Positions 1 through 6,492 of a stretch of 36,959 bases of DNA are shown one piece after another (the first letter of the stretch is position 1; every line of letters begins with the position of its first letter). The notes beneath the pieces are model-generated. The model ran no database searches and was not told the DNA's origin. It was given only the letters and a program-made list of their open reading frames with translations. A program made the position numbers and the translations under genes. Source of the DNA: a virus; the IMG/VR virus record IMGVR_UViG_3300041809_001130, positions 1 to 36,959 of that record; one strand, written 5' to 3'.

Positions 1-354
1 ATGATCGCCTATCGCCTATTTCGCAACGATCCTCGGGGACCGAGGACACTCTTTCATAAGCATCACGAAAGCTGTATCTTCCCGCTTGATTGGTGGCAGA
101 TAGCTGAGCAGAAAATCGTTACCAATCCGGGCGGCGGGCGGCGATTTCGCGCCGGGTTCCATGTCTTCCCTTCGATGAAAGATTTGATCAAATACTGCAA
201 GAACATGGATAGCGAATACGTCGCTTGCCGTGTACGGGTCGAAGATACCCGGCCCAAACCAGGATCACGCAGCACCGTCTTGCTGGCCAAGGAAATGATA
301 GTTCAAAGTTCTGACTGGAAGCGCCGTCAGACACTAGGGAGGTTAGTGCAATGA
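1..354 (+). CDS. hypothetical phage protein (117 aa)
   Basis: The reading frame begins with ATG at the first base of the window, so the true start could lie upstream. The product is basic, with many Arg and Lys, and has a central segment containing FHVFPSMKD. I see no signal peptide, membrane segment or family signature. It overlaps the next gene by four bases (ATGA), which indicates translational coupling in one operon. Function unknown. Confidence 0.6.
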   Translation: MIAYRLFRNDPRGPRTLFHKHHESCIFPLDWWQIAEQKIVTNPGGGRRFRAGFHVFPSMKDLIKYCKNMDSEYVACRVRVEDTRPKPGSRSTVLLAKEMIVQSSDWKRRQTLGRLVQ

Positions 355-653
355 GCATGGGAACGTGCGTAAAAGGGTTCATCCCACCGGATGCAAACTT
401 TCAAAGGATGTCAAAAGCATACGCTGCTTGTGAAGCAGCCGGAATCGCTATTCCAAAAGAAATAGAAGATTTCTTCAATGGCGAAACTCCGGACCCAGCG
501 GGGGTTAAAATCGATCTGTCCTTTGAAAAGAAGTACAACAAGGCGGTCAAGGAATACAACGACGAAACTTACCAAGGTTACGAGATTGACTTGGAGACTT
601 TGAAAGTTCTTGCACCGGCCATCAAGATCATACGAGTGGTGAATTCCTGGTAA
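351..653 (+). CDS. hypothetical phage protein (100 aa)
   Basis: Starts in an ATGA overlap with the upstream gene. It is a soluble, mixed-charge protein with no cysteine cluster or hydrophobic segment beyond one short stretch at the C-terminus. I do not recognise the family. It is the last gene before the promoter and attenuator region that leads into the first tRNA cluster. Confidence 0.65.
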   Translation: MSMGTCVKGFIPPDANFQRMSKAYAACEAAGIAIPKEIEDFFNGETPDPAGVKIDLSFEKKYNKAVKEYNDETYQGYEIDLETLKVLAPAIKIIRVVNSW

Positions 654-661
654 TCGCTAAT

Positions 662-690
662 AACCGAAACTTTTTGGGCTTCAGTAGTAT
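662..690 (+). promoter_or_regulatory. phage promoter, AACCGA-17-TAGTAT type
   Basis: AACCGAAA at 662-669 and TAGTAT at 685-690 are separated by the 17-nt spacing found at about ten other gene borders here. It lies just after the stop codon at 653 and reads toward the attenuator and first tRNA cluster. The spacing is that of a sigma70-family promoter, but the -35 box is not TTGACA, so a phage-specific or modified sigma factor is inferred. Confidence 0.6.
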
Positions 691-746
691 TCAATTGAGA
701 TGACACGCTTACACACCATATCGTCAAGTTGCTCTAGTTGCATAGG

Positions 747-830
747 GGCGGCTGGTGGTGTGGGCGTCTAAGAGATTAGAAAAAGGTACCCACAATCAAA
801 TCAGCCGCCAGAGATGGCGGCTTTTGTTTT
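747..830 (+). promoter_or_regulatory. candidate attenuator or riboswitch-like switch
   Basis: GGCGGCTG (747-754) can pair with CAGCCGCC (802-809), enclosing a second helix TGTGGG/CCCACA (759-764 with 789-794) and a purine-rich loop. The same CAGCCGCC can instead pair with GGCGGCT (816-822) to form a terminator stem followed by TTTGTTTT. The two folds exclude each other, which is the classic layout of a transcription attenuator. The loop matches no riboswitch class I recognise. It precedes the tRNA cluster. Confidence 0.5.
803..830 (+). terminator. Rho-independent terminator before the first tRNA cluster
   Basis: A 7-bp stem AGCCGCC/GGCGGCT with loop AGAGAT is followed by a T-rich tract. Its 5' arm is shared with the upstream long-range helix at 747-754, so termination is probably conditional. 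Confidence 0.7.
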
Positions 831-867
831 GTTCGGAGGATTGTAAGGGTATCGTAGAAATCGATTT

Positions 868-955
868 GGTGGCGTGGGAGAACGGTAAATCCGCCGGTTT
901 AAACCGGAGCTTCTCGGAAGAGGGCACGCAGGGTCAGCACCTGCCGCCACCGCCA
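868..955 (+). tRNA. class II tRNA, Ser-like, unusual 6-nt anticodon loop
   Basis: The acceptor GGTGGCG pairs with CGCCACC, followed by discriminator G and an encoded CCA. A 3-bp D stem (GGA/TCC), a long variable arm (CTTC-TCG-GAAG) and a T arm GCAGG/CCTGC are all present. The anticodon stem CCGG/CCGG closes a loop of only six bases, TTTAAA. Depending on register the anticodon is UAA (Leu codon UUA) or UUA (stop codon UAA). The G discriminator and long variable arm are like the three Ser tRNAs that follow. The T loop, GTCAGCA, is atypical. Confidence 0.6.
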
Positions 956-961
956 AAATTT

Positions 962-1056
962 GGAGGAATTGAGCAACTGGTGGCTCGCCTGACTGGAAAT
1001 CAGGTGCTTCGGTCTTAAAACCGGGCATGTGGGATCGTACCCCACTTCCTCCGCCA
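962..1056 (+). tRNA. tRNA-Ser(GGA)
   Basis: Acceptor GGAGGAA/TTCCTCC with discriminator G and encoded CCA. The anticodon stem CCTGA/TCAGG closes loop CTGGAAA, giving anticodon GGA. A long variable arm (CGGT/ACCG) and a T stem GTGGG/CCCAC complete a class II tRNA. Confidence 0.88.
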
Positions 1057-1060
1057 AGAT

Positions 1061-1152
1061 GGAAGAGATGGCACACGTGGATAGTCCGGCTGTCTTGAAA
1101 ACAGTTACAGTTCAGAGATGGGCTGTTGTGGGTTCGACTCCGACCTCTTCCG
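1061..1152 (+). tRNA. tRNA-Ser(TGA)
   Basis: Acceptor GGAAGAG/CTCTTCC with discriminator G; the CCA is not encoded. The anticodon stem GCTGT/ACAGT closes loop CTTGAAA, anticodon UGA. The variable arm is long and the T loop is TTCGACT, with one mismatch in the T stem. Confidence 0.85.
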
Positions 1153-1161
1153 CTTCCGGGA

Positions 1162-1191
1162 CTTCCTAGTATTCTATTGAGTACTAGGGAG
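1162..1191 (+). promoter_or_regulatory. hairpin sequestering the RBS of the GIY-YIG gene
   Basis: CTTCCTAGTA (1162-1171) pairs with TACTAGGGAG (1182-1191), ten pairs including one G-U, around a 10-nt loop. The 3' arm holds the AGGGAGG ribosome binding site for the ATG at 1199. The 5' arm and loop contain TAGTAT, the -10 sequence of this phage. Transcripts entering from upstream would therefore be poorly translated, while transcripts starting inside the hairpin would lack the 5' arm. The second GIY-YIG gene (12957) has the same layout. Confidence 0.55.
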
Positions 1192-1198
1192 GTTCCTG

Positions 1199-1915
1199 AT
1201 GTTTTACACAGTGTACAGAACGACGAATCTGGTCAACGGGAAATACTACTTCGGTGTCCACAAGACAATGAATCCTGGTGACGATTATTTGGGTTCGGGG
1301 AATTACATTCGGCGGGCAATAGCAAAGTATGGCCCGGAGCGATTCAAGAAAGAGGTCTTGTTCATCTTTGACGAGACCAATGCAGCTTCGGCGTTTGCCA
1401 AAGAGGATGAACTCATTCAATGCTATCGTGGACGTGATCCACTTTGCATGAACATGCGGAAGGGCGGCGAGGGCGGATTTGATTGGATCAACAGAACTGG
1501 TATTAACAACAAAGCAGAAAATGGCAAGAAAGCCAATAAGGCACGGATTAAGAAAATCAAAGACGACCACATTTTTCGAACCCGTTGGATCGAGATTTCT
1601 AAGAAGGGTGCAGCGGCTGCACGAGCTTCAGACGGATGGCTTGAAAAGACTAGAAAAGGACAAAGGAAAACTTGGACAGGGCGAAAACACAAAGCCGAAT
1701 CGATTGAACTCATACGGATCGGATTAAGAAAAATTACAGGGTCAAGAAAAGCACTTTATGGACGACGTTGGATGACCCATCCGGAACTAGGAAATAAACC
1801 GGTGAAGGCCGATGAGATTTTAAGCCACCAACAAAACGGTTGGCAATTCGGAAGAGTTATGGCGAGGTTGGACACAGGAAAGTCCAGCAGTCTCGAAAAC
1901 TGTAGTTCCGGGTAA
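1199..1915 (+). CDS. GIY-YIG homing endonuclease (238 aa)
   Basis: Residues 4-6 (TVY) and 17-19 (YFG) are the two halves of the GIY-YIG motif, followed by the family's DDYLGSG segment, the YG..F..E segment and KEDELI. This is the seg-like class of phage free-standing homing nucleases. The C-terminal half is Lys/Arg-rich and probably binds DNA. The last 19 codons run into tRNA-Ser(CGA), which starts at 1861. It is close to the second copy at 12957 in its first 90 or so residues. Translation is probably controlled by the hairpin at 1162-1191. Confidence 0.9.
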   Translation: MFYTVYRTTNLVNGKYYFGVHKTMNPGDDYLGSGNYIRRAIAKYGPERFKKEVLFIFDETNAASAFAKEDELIQCYRGRDPLCMNMRKGGEGGFDWINRTGINNKAENGKKANKARIKKIKDDHIFRTRWIEISKKGAAAARASDGWLEKTRKGQRKTWTGRKHKAESIELIRIGLRKITGSRKALYGRRWMTHPELGNKPVKADEILSHQQNGWQFGRVMARLDTGKSSSLENCSSG

Positions 1916-1953
1916 CACCGGGCTTGCGGGTTCAACTCCCGCTCTCGCCGCCA
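1861..1953 (+). tRNA. tRNA-Ser(CGA)
   Basis: Acceptor GGCGAGG/TCTCGCC, discriminator G, encoded CCA. Anticodon stem CAGT/ACTG closes loop CTCGAAA, anticodon CGA. A long variable arm and T stem GCGGG/CCCGC with loop TTCAACT are present. Its first 55 bases are also the 3' end of the endonuclease reading frame. Confidence 0.9.
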
Positions 1954-1956
1954 AGA

Positions 1957-2075
1957 CGGGGTATCCGCGCTTCGGCGCGGATCGCGGGTTCGAATCCCGC
2001 ACTGCCGGCTTAGGGCTTTCGGGCTGATGCGGGCAGTTGGGTGAGAGGCTGAAACCGCCCCACGAATTAAAGCAA
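1957..2075 (+). other. tRNA-like halves in reversed order (possible permuted class II tRNA)
   Basis: A 3' tRNA half comes first: CGGGG, a class II variable arm (CCGCGC-TTCG-GCGCGG, 1965-1980), a perfect T arm (GCGGG-TTCGAAT-CCCGC, 1984-2000), then ACTGCCG and G. No 5' half fits upstream because tRNA-Ser(CGA) ends at 1953. About 20 nt downstream a Ser-type 5' half follows: GGGCAGT (2031-2037, six of seven pairs with ACTGCCG), TG, D stem GGT/ACC, then CCCCA, which gives four of five pairs with CGGGG. GGGCAGT can instead pair with GCTGCCC at 2105-2111, so this could be a decayed tRNA plus another fold. Confidence 0.35.
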
Positions 2076-2077
2076 GA

Positions 2078-2100
2078 GGGCCAGGAAAGGAGCCTGGCCC
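2078..2100 (+). other. strong RNA hairpin in the tRNA cluster
   Basis: GGGCCAGG and CCTGGCCC form a perfect 8-bp stem around a 7-nt loop. There is no T tract after it, so it is not a standard terminator. Together with GGGCAGT/GCTGCCC (2031-2037 with 2105-2111) it would form a closed multibranch RNA. Its role is unknown; it may be a processing signal. Confidence 0.4.
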
Positions 2101-2178
2101 GAGTGCTGCCCAACGGGGACATTTTTGAGGACCGTCTAGTAGGCTTGATCCAGTCCTGGGCTTTGATACTATGATTTT

Positions 2179-2268
2179 GTGCTAGTGGTTGGAATTGGTA
2201 GACACTGAGGGCTTAAACCCCTCTGGTCCTTACGGGCCATGCAGGTTCGACTCCTGTCTAGCACACCA
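2179..2268 (+). tRNA. tRNA-Leu(TAA)
   Basis: Acceptor GTGCTAG/CTAGCAC, discriminator A, encoded CCA. Anticodon stem GAGGG/CCCTC closes loop CTTAAAC, anticodon UAA. A long variable arm and T stem GCAGG/CCTGT with loop TTCGACT fit a class II Leu tRNA. Confidence 0.88.
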
Positions 2269-2273
2269 AATTC

Positions 2274-2368
2274 GGCGGTTAGCTCAGGGAGCAGCGAGGC
2301 TTTATATCCCTCGGAGTTGTCCCCAGATTAGGGATGCCGGGTCGGCCCGATACCGACAACCGCTACCA
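2274..2368 (+). tRNA. class II tRNA-like gene with 9-nt anticodon loop
   Basis: Acceptor GGCGGTT/AACCGCT, discriminator A and encoded CCA are clear. The D loop is very short and the T loop (CCCGATA) atypical. The anticodon stem CGAGG/CCTCG closes nine bases, CTTTATATC. If the outer C and C are a mismatched pair, the anticodon is UAU (Ile); other registers give UUA or AUA. A long variable arm argues against a normal Ile tRNA. It may be a diverged tRNA of uncertain identity. Confidence 0.5.
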
Positions 2369-2388
2369 TTTCCGTAGTATTAAACAAC

Positions 2389-2556
2389 ATGGAACTTGAC
2401 GATCTAGTTTGTTTGATGGCAGCTTCTCTTCTGGTCCGGATCTACACCGCCAACAGCGACCTCCAATACACTGACATCCGCAAGGCTCTAACCACTGCTG
2501 AGAAGATCTGGGAAGCTCGCCTTGATATGGAAAGAGAACGCCGGGAGAAACAATGA
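2389..2556 (+). CDS. small hypothetical protein (55 aa)
   Basis: ATG at 2389 lies eight bases after TAGTAT (2375-2380) and has no Shine-Dalgarno sequence, so the mRNA may be leaderless. The product starts MELDDLVCLM and ends in a charged helix rich in Glu and Arg. It overlaps the nicotinamidase start by ATGA, which supports it being real and co-translated. Function unknown. Confidence 0.6.
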   Translation: MELDDLVCLMAASLLVRIYTANSDLQYTDIRKALTTAEKIWEARLDMERERREKQ

Positions 2557-3221
2557 GTTATCACACGATCCTCTGGGGAGTCGATGTGCAAGCGGATTTC
2601 ATGCTGCCCAGCGGCAAACTCTATGTACCGGGTGCTGACCATCTCTTGCCCAACATACGCAGGCTGACTGACGCGACGCGGCTTCCCGGAGTGTTCCTGG
2701 TTTCAACTGGTGACGCCCATTCACCCAACGATTCTGAATTCGAAACGTTTCCTCCCCATTGCTTAAAAGGAACACCCGGTGCGGAACTGGTCCCGGAAGC
2801 CTTGGCTGACACTTACGTCAGACTTGAAAACGATCCCCGGAAGAAACCCCATTTGCGTTTTGTGGAGGAAGCTTTTCCACTATTTTTGCGGTCAGCATAC
2901 CACCAGATCCTTCTAGAGAAGCAGACAATTGACATCTTCCAAACGCATCACGCTGACGAGATAGTGGAACACTTAGGCGATGTACAATATGTAGTGTTCG
3001 GCGTAGTGATGGAATATTGTGTCGCCGCAGCAGCACGAGGATTGTTAATGAGAGGGCGGCGGGTGACTCTGGTCCGCGATGCGATCAAGACCTTAAATTT
3101 CAAAGAGGGAATCAAAACGCTAAACGAGTTGCAAAAGCTGGGAGTGACGTTAACCACCACCGATGAGATCCTTCAACAGATTCGTAGCCATTCCTCTCCG
3201 GCCTTGAGTAGTATCAACTGA
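2553..3221 (+). CDS. pncA: nicotinamidase, isochorismatase fold
   Basis: It should deamidate nicotinamide to nicotinate, the first step of deamidating NAD salvage. The catalytic triad is visible: Asp11 (VDVQADF), Lys123 (LEKQ) and nucleophile Cys156 (VVMEYCVAA). GDAHSPND (Asp54, His56) supplies metal ligands, and FPPHCLKGTPGAE is the nicotinamidase signature that separates it from other isochorismatase-like hydrolases. At 222 residues it is of normal family length. A nicotinate phosphoribosyltransferase, the next enzyme of the pathway, is encoded at 21719. Confidence 0.88.
   Translation: MSYHTILWGVDVQADFMLPSGKLYVPGADHLLPNIRRLTDATRLPGVFLVSTGDAHSPNDSEFETFPPHCLKGTPGAELVPEALADTYVRLENDPRKKPHLRFVEEAFPLFLRSAYHQILLEKQTIDIFQTHHADEIVEHLGDVQYVVFGVVMEYCVAAAARGLLMRGRRVTLVRDAIKTLNFKEGIKTLNELQKLGVTLTTTDEILQQIRSHSSPALSSIN
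3186..3214 (+). promoter_or_regulatory. phage promoter, weaker -35
   Basis: AGCCAT at 3186 and TAGTAT at 3209-3214 keep the 17-nt spacing of the shared promoter motif. It lies in the end of the nicotinamidase gene and would drive the gene at 3246, which has its own AGGAG ribosome binding site. Confidence 0.4.
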
Positions 3222-3245
3222 GCTTTTAGCTTTTAAGGAGTCCAA

Positions 3246-3488
3246 ATGCCAGGTAAGAGAGCCAACTACCATCGGAATCATACCGCCTACAAAGAATGGA
3301 AAGAACGTTCTCGCATGGCGCGGGCGTCCGACGTAGTAGCCATCACTTCACAGGAGATGTGGCGTCGTGATTGCCTCAAGCAGCGCATAGACGATCACCG
3401 TATTACCGAAAAGAACAAACTGGAGATGGTCGCCCTGCGAATGCCAGGTGCTGCGGAAGCTGCGAAATATCCTGGTCTTGATAGATGA
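3246..3488 (+). CDS. hypothetical basic protein (80 aa)
   Basis: A good AGGAG ribosome binding site precedes the ATG. The product is Arg/Lys-rich throughout and predicted helical, with no cysteines forming a zinc site and no membrane segment. It may bind nucleic acid, but that is only inferred from charge. Confidence 0.6.
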   Translation: MPGKRANYHRNHTAYKEWKERSRMARASDVVAITSQEMWRRDCLKQRIDDHRITEKNKLEMVALRMPGAAEAAKYPGLDR

Positions 3489-3512
3489 AAACTTCCAATC
3501 TTGAGGTAAAAC

Positions 3513-3812
3513 ATGTCCCGAGCAACTGATGTTTGCCCGCATGGAATCGCTGAAGGTGCCTGCGCAATTTGTTCCGCTATCCTCCCAATTTCTGATACAA
3601 ATCGAGGGGCTATGATCACTCGCATAGAAGATCCCGAGATCTTTGTAGGCCTCACTTCAGAGGAAGCACAACGCCGCATCGCGGAATACGGCTATGAAAC
3701 CAAAATCGTCCACAATAATGCGTGGACAGCCACTGCTCTCAAAGACTACGATCCTCTTCGCGTTCAACTCTCCATAGACAGCAACATCATCACCAAAGCT
3801 ATTATTGGCTGA
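3513..3812 (+). CDS. I78-like peptidase-inhibitor domain protein
   Basis: The N-terminus has a Cys/His cluster (Cys8, His10, Cys17, Cys20) that could bind zinc. Residues about 46-99 resemble inhibitor family I78: GLTSEEAQRRI, then a central V...WTAT segment, a DYDPLRVQLSID strand and a terminal isoleucine-glycine. Members of that family inhibit serine proteases; whether this one does is not shown by the sequence. It could protect phage proteins from host proteolysis. Confidence 0.5.
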   Translation: MSRATDVCPHGIAEGACAICSAILPISDTNRGAMITRIEDPEIFVGLTSEEAQRRIAEYGYETKIVHNNAWTATALKDYDPLRVQLSIDSNIITKAIIG

Positions 3813-3830
3813 GCCTCAGTAGTATGTAAC

Positions 3831-3989
3831 ATGGATTCAAAGCCCGCGTTCGGTCTCCTTGACTATACCATGATCCCGAAAATCAATCGTATCCTTAAAC
3901 CTTTCGGGATACGGTTGAAAGTCCATAGCAACAGCCGTCAGTGGGGTGATCAGGTAGAAATCACAGTAGAGGTATTGAAATATGCCTAA
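3831..3989 (+). CDS. small hypothetical protein (52 aa)
   Basis: ATG at 3831 follows TAGTAT (3820-3825) by five bases with no Shine-Dalgarno site, again suggesting a leaderless start. The sequence begins MDSKPAFGLLDYTM and ends VEITVEVLKYA. It overlaps the next gene by eight bases. Function unknown. Confidence 0.55.
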   Translation: MDSKPAFGLLDYTMIPKINRILKPFGIRLKVHSNSRQWGDQVEITVEVLKYA

Positions 3990-4932
3990 GATCAAATATC
4001 TCGACAAGGCATTCTCACCCGACCGTTTGGTCATGATTGAAATGGCCAACAAGATCATTGCGGATTACCGGGCGCAAGGTTTCGTACTAACTCTCCGGCA
4101 GTTGTACTACAAGCTGGTGTCCCGCGCTATTATCCCCAATGAAGTCCGGGCATATAACCGATTGGGTGAACTCATAAGTGACGCTCGGTTGGCCGGTCTG
4201 GTGGATTGGCACGCCATTGAAGACCGAACACGCAACGTTGAGATTTTAGCAAGTTGGGAAACACCCGCGAACATCTTGCGTGGGGCAGCTAATTCCTATC
4301 ACAACGACCTTTGGCGCTGGCAACCTATCCGTCCTGAAGTTTGGGTCGAGAAAGACGCCTTGGAAGGTGTTATCGCCGCCGCTTGCGAACCACTGGATGT
4401 TCCTTATTTCTCCTGTCGCGGCTATACTAGCCAGACAGCTATGTGGGACGCAGCCCAGCGCATCCTAGGCCACCGGCAAAATCTCGTGACCTATGACGGA
4501 CCGCACAAACGGAACAAGGGTCAAGAATTTCGGCAAAAGACAGTAATTTTCCATCTTGGAGATCACGATCCTAGCGGTATTGATATGTCAAGGGACATCG
4601 CGGAAAGACTTTCTCTATTTGTGGGCCGCCCGGTGGACGTTCGTCGCATCGCGCTGAACATGCCGCAAGTACAGACATACAATCCGCCACCTAACCCGGC
4701 CAAAACCACGGACTCGCGGTTTGAGTCTTACTTGCAGAAGTATGGGGACGAGAGTTGGGAGTTAGACGCACTGGAACCCAAAGTGATTGTGGATTTGATC
4801 CAGAAGAACCTGTATGGCATTATGGACAAGGCACGTTACGACGAGGCCTTGGAAGTCCAGGAACGGGGCCGGAAGGAATTGAACGCCATTACCGACAATT
4901 ACAACCTGGCGGTGAAGGCCGCGCTGAAATAG
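3982..4932 (+). CDS. stand-alone topoisomerase VI subunit A / Spo11-like protein
   Basis: The N-terminal winged-helix region carries TLRQLYYKLVSR (residues 37-48), where the second Tyr (43) sits at the family's DNA-cleaving tyrosine. A Toprim domain follows: Glu123 in WVEKDALEG and Asp194/Asp196 in HLGDHDPSGID. At 316 residues it is of the size of phage single-subunit TopoVI-A-like proteins. No GHKL ATPase subunit B is visible in the window. It may nick or cleave DNA for recombination or relaxation. The start overlaps the upstream small gene. Confidence 0.72.
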   Translation: MPKIKYLDKAFSPDRLVMIEMANKIIADYRAQGFVLTLRQLYYKLVSRAIIPNEVRAYNRLGELISDARLAGLVDWHAIEDRTRNVEILASWETPANILRGAANSYHNDLWRWQPIRPEVWVEKDALEGVIAAACEPLDVPYFSCRGYTSQTAMWDAAQRILGHRQNLVTYDGPHKRNKGQEFRQKTVIFHLGDHDPSGIDMSRDIAERLSLFVGRPVDVRRIALNMPQVQTYNPPPNPAKTTDSRFESYLQKYGDESWELDALEPKVIVDLIQKNLYGIMDKARYDEALEVQERGRKELNAITDNYNLAVKAALK

Positions 4933-4939
4933 GAGAAAT

Positions 4940-5209
4940 ATGAGTGAAGTCATAGCCGGTGCCCTTGCTTTCATTGTGATAGGACTTTGGTGGGCCGTGA
5001 TTCTAGACAGCATAGTCCGTGCTTGGGTCACCGGAGTGATACGTACCGGAATTTTCGGTTACGGTGATGTTGACAGCCGTCGCATTGATGGCACATGGTA
5101 CATGACCGACAAAAATGGTGAGCCGATTGTGATTGATCTGGGACCGGACTTTGACACCGATGACGACCCGGTGACTTACGAAGCTCTGATAGGATCACTT
5201 TTTGACTGA
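4940..5209 (+). CDS. small membrane protein (89 aa)
   Basis: AGGAG ribosome binding site precedes ATG. One N-terminal hydrophobic helix (about residues 4-25) is followed by an acidic soluble tail ending DDDPVTYEALIGSLFD. It is probably anchored in the inner membrane. No family recognised. Confidence 0.65.
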   Translation: MSEVIAGALAFIVIGLWWAVILDSIVRAWVTGVIRTGIFGYGDVDSRRIDGTWYMTDKNGEPIVIDLGPDFDTDDDPVTYEALIGSLFD

Positions 5210-5223
5210 TTACGGGAGGAACG

Positions 5224-5526
5224 ATGCTTGATCTCAAAGAAGTTTTCGACAAATACGAGGAAGAATTCCTCAAGTTCGAACGCATCGAGAATCCCCGTCA
5301 TCCGGTTCCCGATCTCTGTTGCTTCTTGATGTTGGACGAATTAGCTGCCCCATATGGCAGCGGCGAGCGATGCGACATTGTCGAAGGAGCCGAGCACGAT
5401 GAAATTTTCTGGGCTACTGATGCGAAAAAGATTGCTGAGGTCGCCACCGAAGAGCAGGTCCGTGACATGATTCGCTGCGGTCTCCGATACAGCACCGAAT
5501 TTGATTCGTTTGCAATGTTCGTTTAG
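5224..5526 (+). CDS. conserved phage protein (100 aa)
   Basis: A GGGAGG ribosome binding site precedes ATG. The protein is acidic with a helix-rich pattern. The segments VEGAEHDEIFW and ATEEQVRDMIRCGLRY look like a conserved family of small phage/plasmid proteins of unknown function. There is no membrane segment. Confidence 0.65.
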   Translation: MLDLKEVFDKYEEEFLKFERIENPRHPVPDLCCFLMLDELAAPYGSGERCDIVEGAEHDEIFWATDAKKIAEVATEEQVRDMIRCGLRYSTEFDSFAMFV

Positions 5527-5549
5527 GTAGTTAATATCATACTAGGGAT

Positions 5550-5578
5550 AACCGTTTCTAACACTGGGTCCGTAGAGT
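5550..5578 (+). promoter_or_regulatory. phage promoter before the RlaP gene
   Basis: AACCGT at 5550 and TAGAGT at 5573-5578 match the shared motif with 17-nt spacing. The -10 box ends 12 bases before the ATG at 5590, giving a very short or absent 5' leader. Confidence 0.6.
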
Positions 5579-5589
5579 AAGGAAACCAA

Positions 5590-6492
5590 ATGGATAGCAA
5601 CCGCGTCTTAGAGCTTCGCGAAATCGTTAAGAGCACCGGGTTTGAACAGGCCGACTCGTTGATCCACCTGTTCATTGGTGGCTCCGAAGCCCACGGCGCT
5701 AAGATTGCCGGCACCGACGATCTTGACCTGTACGGCATCTACATCCCTGCTCCTAGCAAAGCTCTCGGCATTCCGGAATCCTACCCAGACGAAAATTTAA
5801 CAATGGTGACTGAAAAGCCAGAACACTTTGTCTGGAGTACAGCCGACAGTAAACGACGGAATGGACCGGATGACGTAGACTTCGCGGCATACTCACTTCG
5901 CAAATGGGCTGGTATGGCGGCGAAGGGCAACGCTACGGCATTGCATTTCCTTTTCACACCCAACCTGTCCTTCAAACCTTCATCCTGGGAAAAACACATC
6001 CGTCCCAACACTTCCATGTTTGTTTCGTCTTGGGCAGGATTCCACTTTAAGGCGTTCGCTGAGGCCCAACTACGGCGATTGAACGGTGACGCTGGAGCGG
6101 GGAAACACGGACAACGGCCAGAACTTACCGAACAGTTCGGTTACGATACCAAGTCTGCCATGCACATCATCCGCATCCTTGGTGAAGGTATCGAACTAAT
6201 GAAGACCGGGCATATCACGTTGCCGCGCCCGGAAAAAGATTTCCTCATTGAGATTCGCAAGGGGCAGTACGGTTCTCTCACCAGAGTTAAAGCACTGGCG
6301 GAAGAAATGTTTGCACTATTGGATGACGCCCGACGTAATTCCAAGTTGCCCGAAGGAGTAAACCGGCCCGCGATCTCAAAATTAGTCGCCGACACTTACC
6401 TGGATTTTTGGACGGGTGGCTTTTGGCATGCTGACTCAAAGTTGATATCGAACGAACACCACCCACTGCAGCGTGCTTGCCAGGTTACATGA
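5590..6492 (+). CDS. RlaP-like nucleotidyltransferase (Pol beta fold)
   Basis: The polymerase-beta signature is clear at the N-terminus: GGSEAHG (residues 30-36) followed by GTDDLDLYGI with Asp44 and Asp46 as metal ligands. The pattern fits the RNA-ligase-associated polymerase (RlaP) family found in RNA repair operons and phages. It would add nucleotides to RNA ends, with tRNA the likely target given the tRNA arrays. No RNA ligase is in the window, but a polynucleotide-type phosphatase is at 17038. Length 300 aa is normal for the family. Confidence 0.7.
   Translation: MDSNRVLELREIVKSTGFEQADSLIHLFIGGSEAHGAKIAGTDDLDLYGIYIPAPSKALGIPESYPDENLTMVTEKPEHFVWSTADSKRRNGPDDVDFAAYSLRKWAGMAAKGNATALHFLFTPNLSFKPSSWEKHIRPNTSMFVSSWAGFHFKAFAEAQLRRLNGDAGAGKHGQRPELTEQFGYDTKSAMHIIRILGEGIELMKTGHITLPRPEKDFLIEIRKGQYGSLTRVKALAEEMFALLDDARRNSKLPEGVNRPAISKLVADTYLDFWTGGFWHADSKLISNEHHPLQRACQVT

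Noticed and set aside
755-1018. 87-codon open frame across the attenuator and two tRNAs
   Set aside because: It runs through a terminator and two well-formed tRNAs; no ribosome binding site; considered a chance frame.
2031-2112. Complete standard-order tRNA
   Set aside because: The acceptor ends pair, but there is no T arm next to the acceptor and the hairpin at 2078-2100 does not fit; left as an alternative fold.
1820-2122. 100-codon reverse frame over tRNA-Ser(CGA)
   Set aside because: It has the composition typical of antisense tRNA sequence; no start signal or family features.
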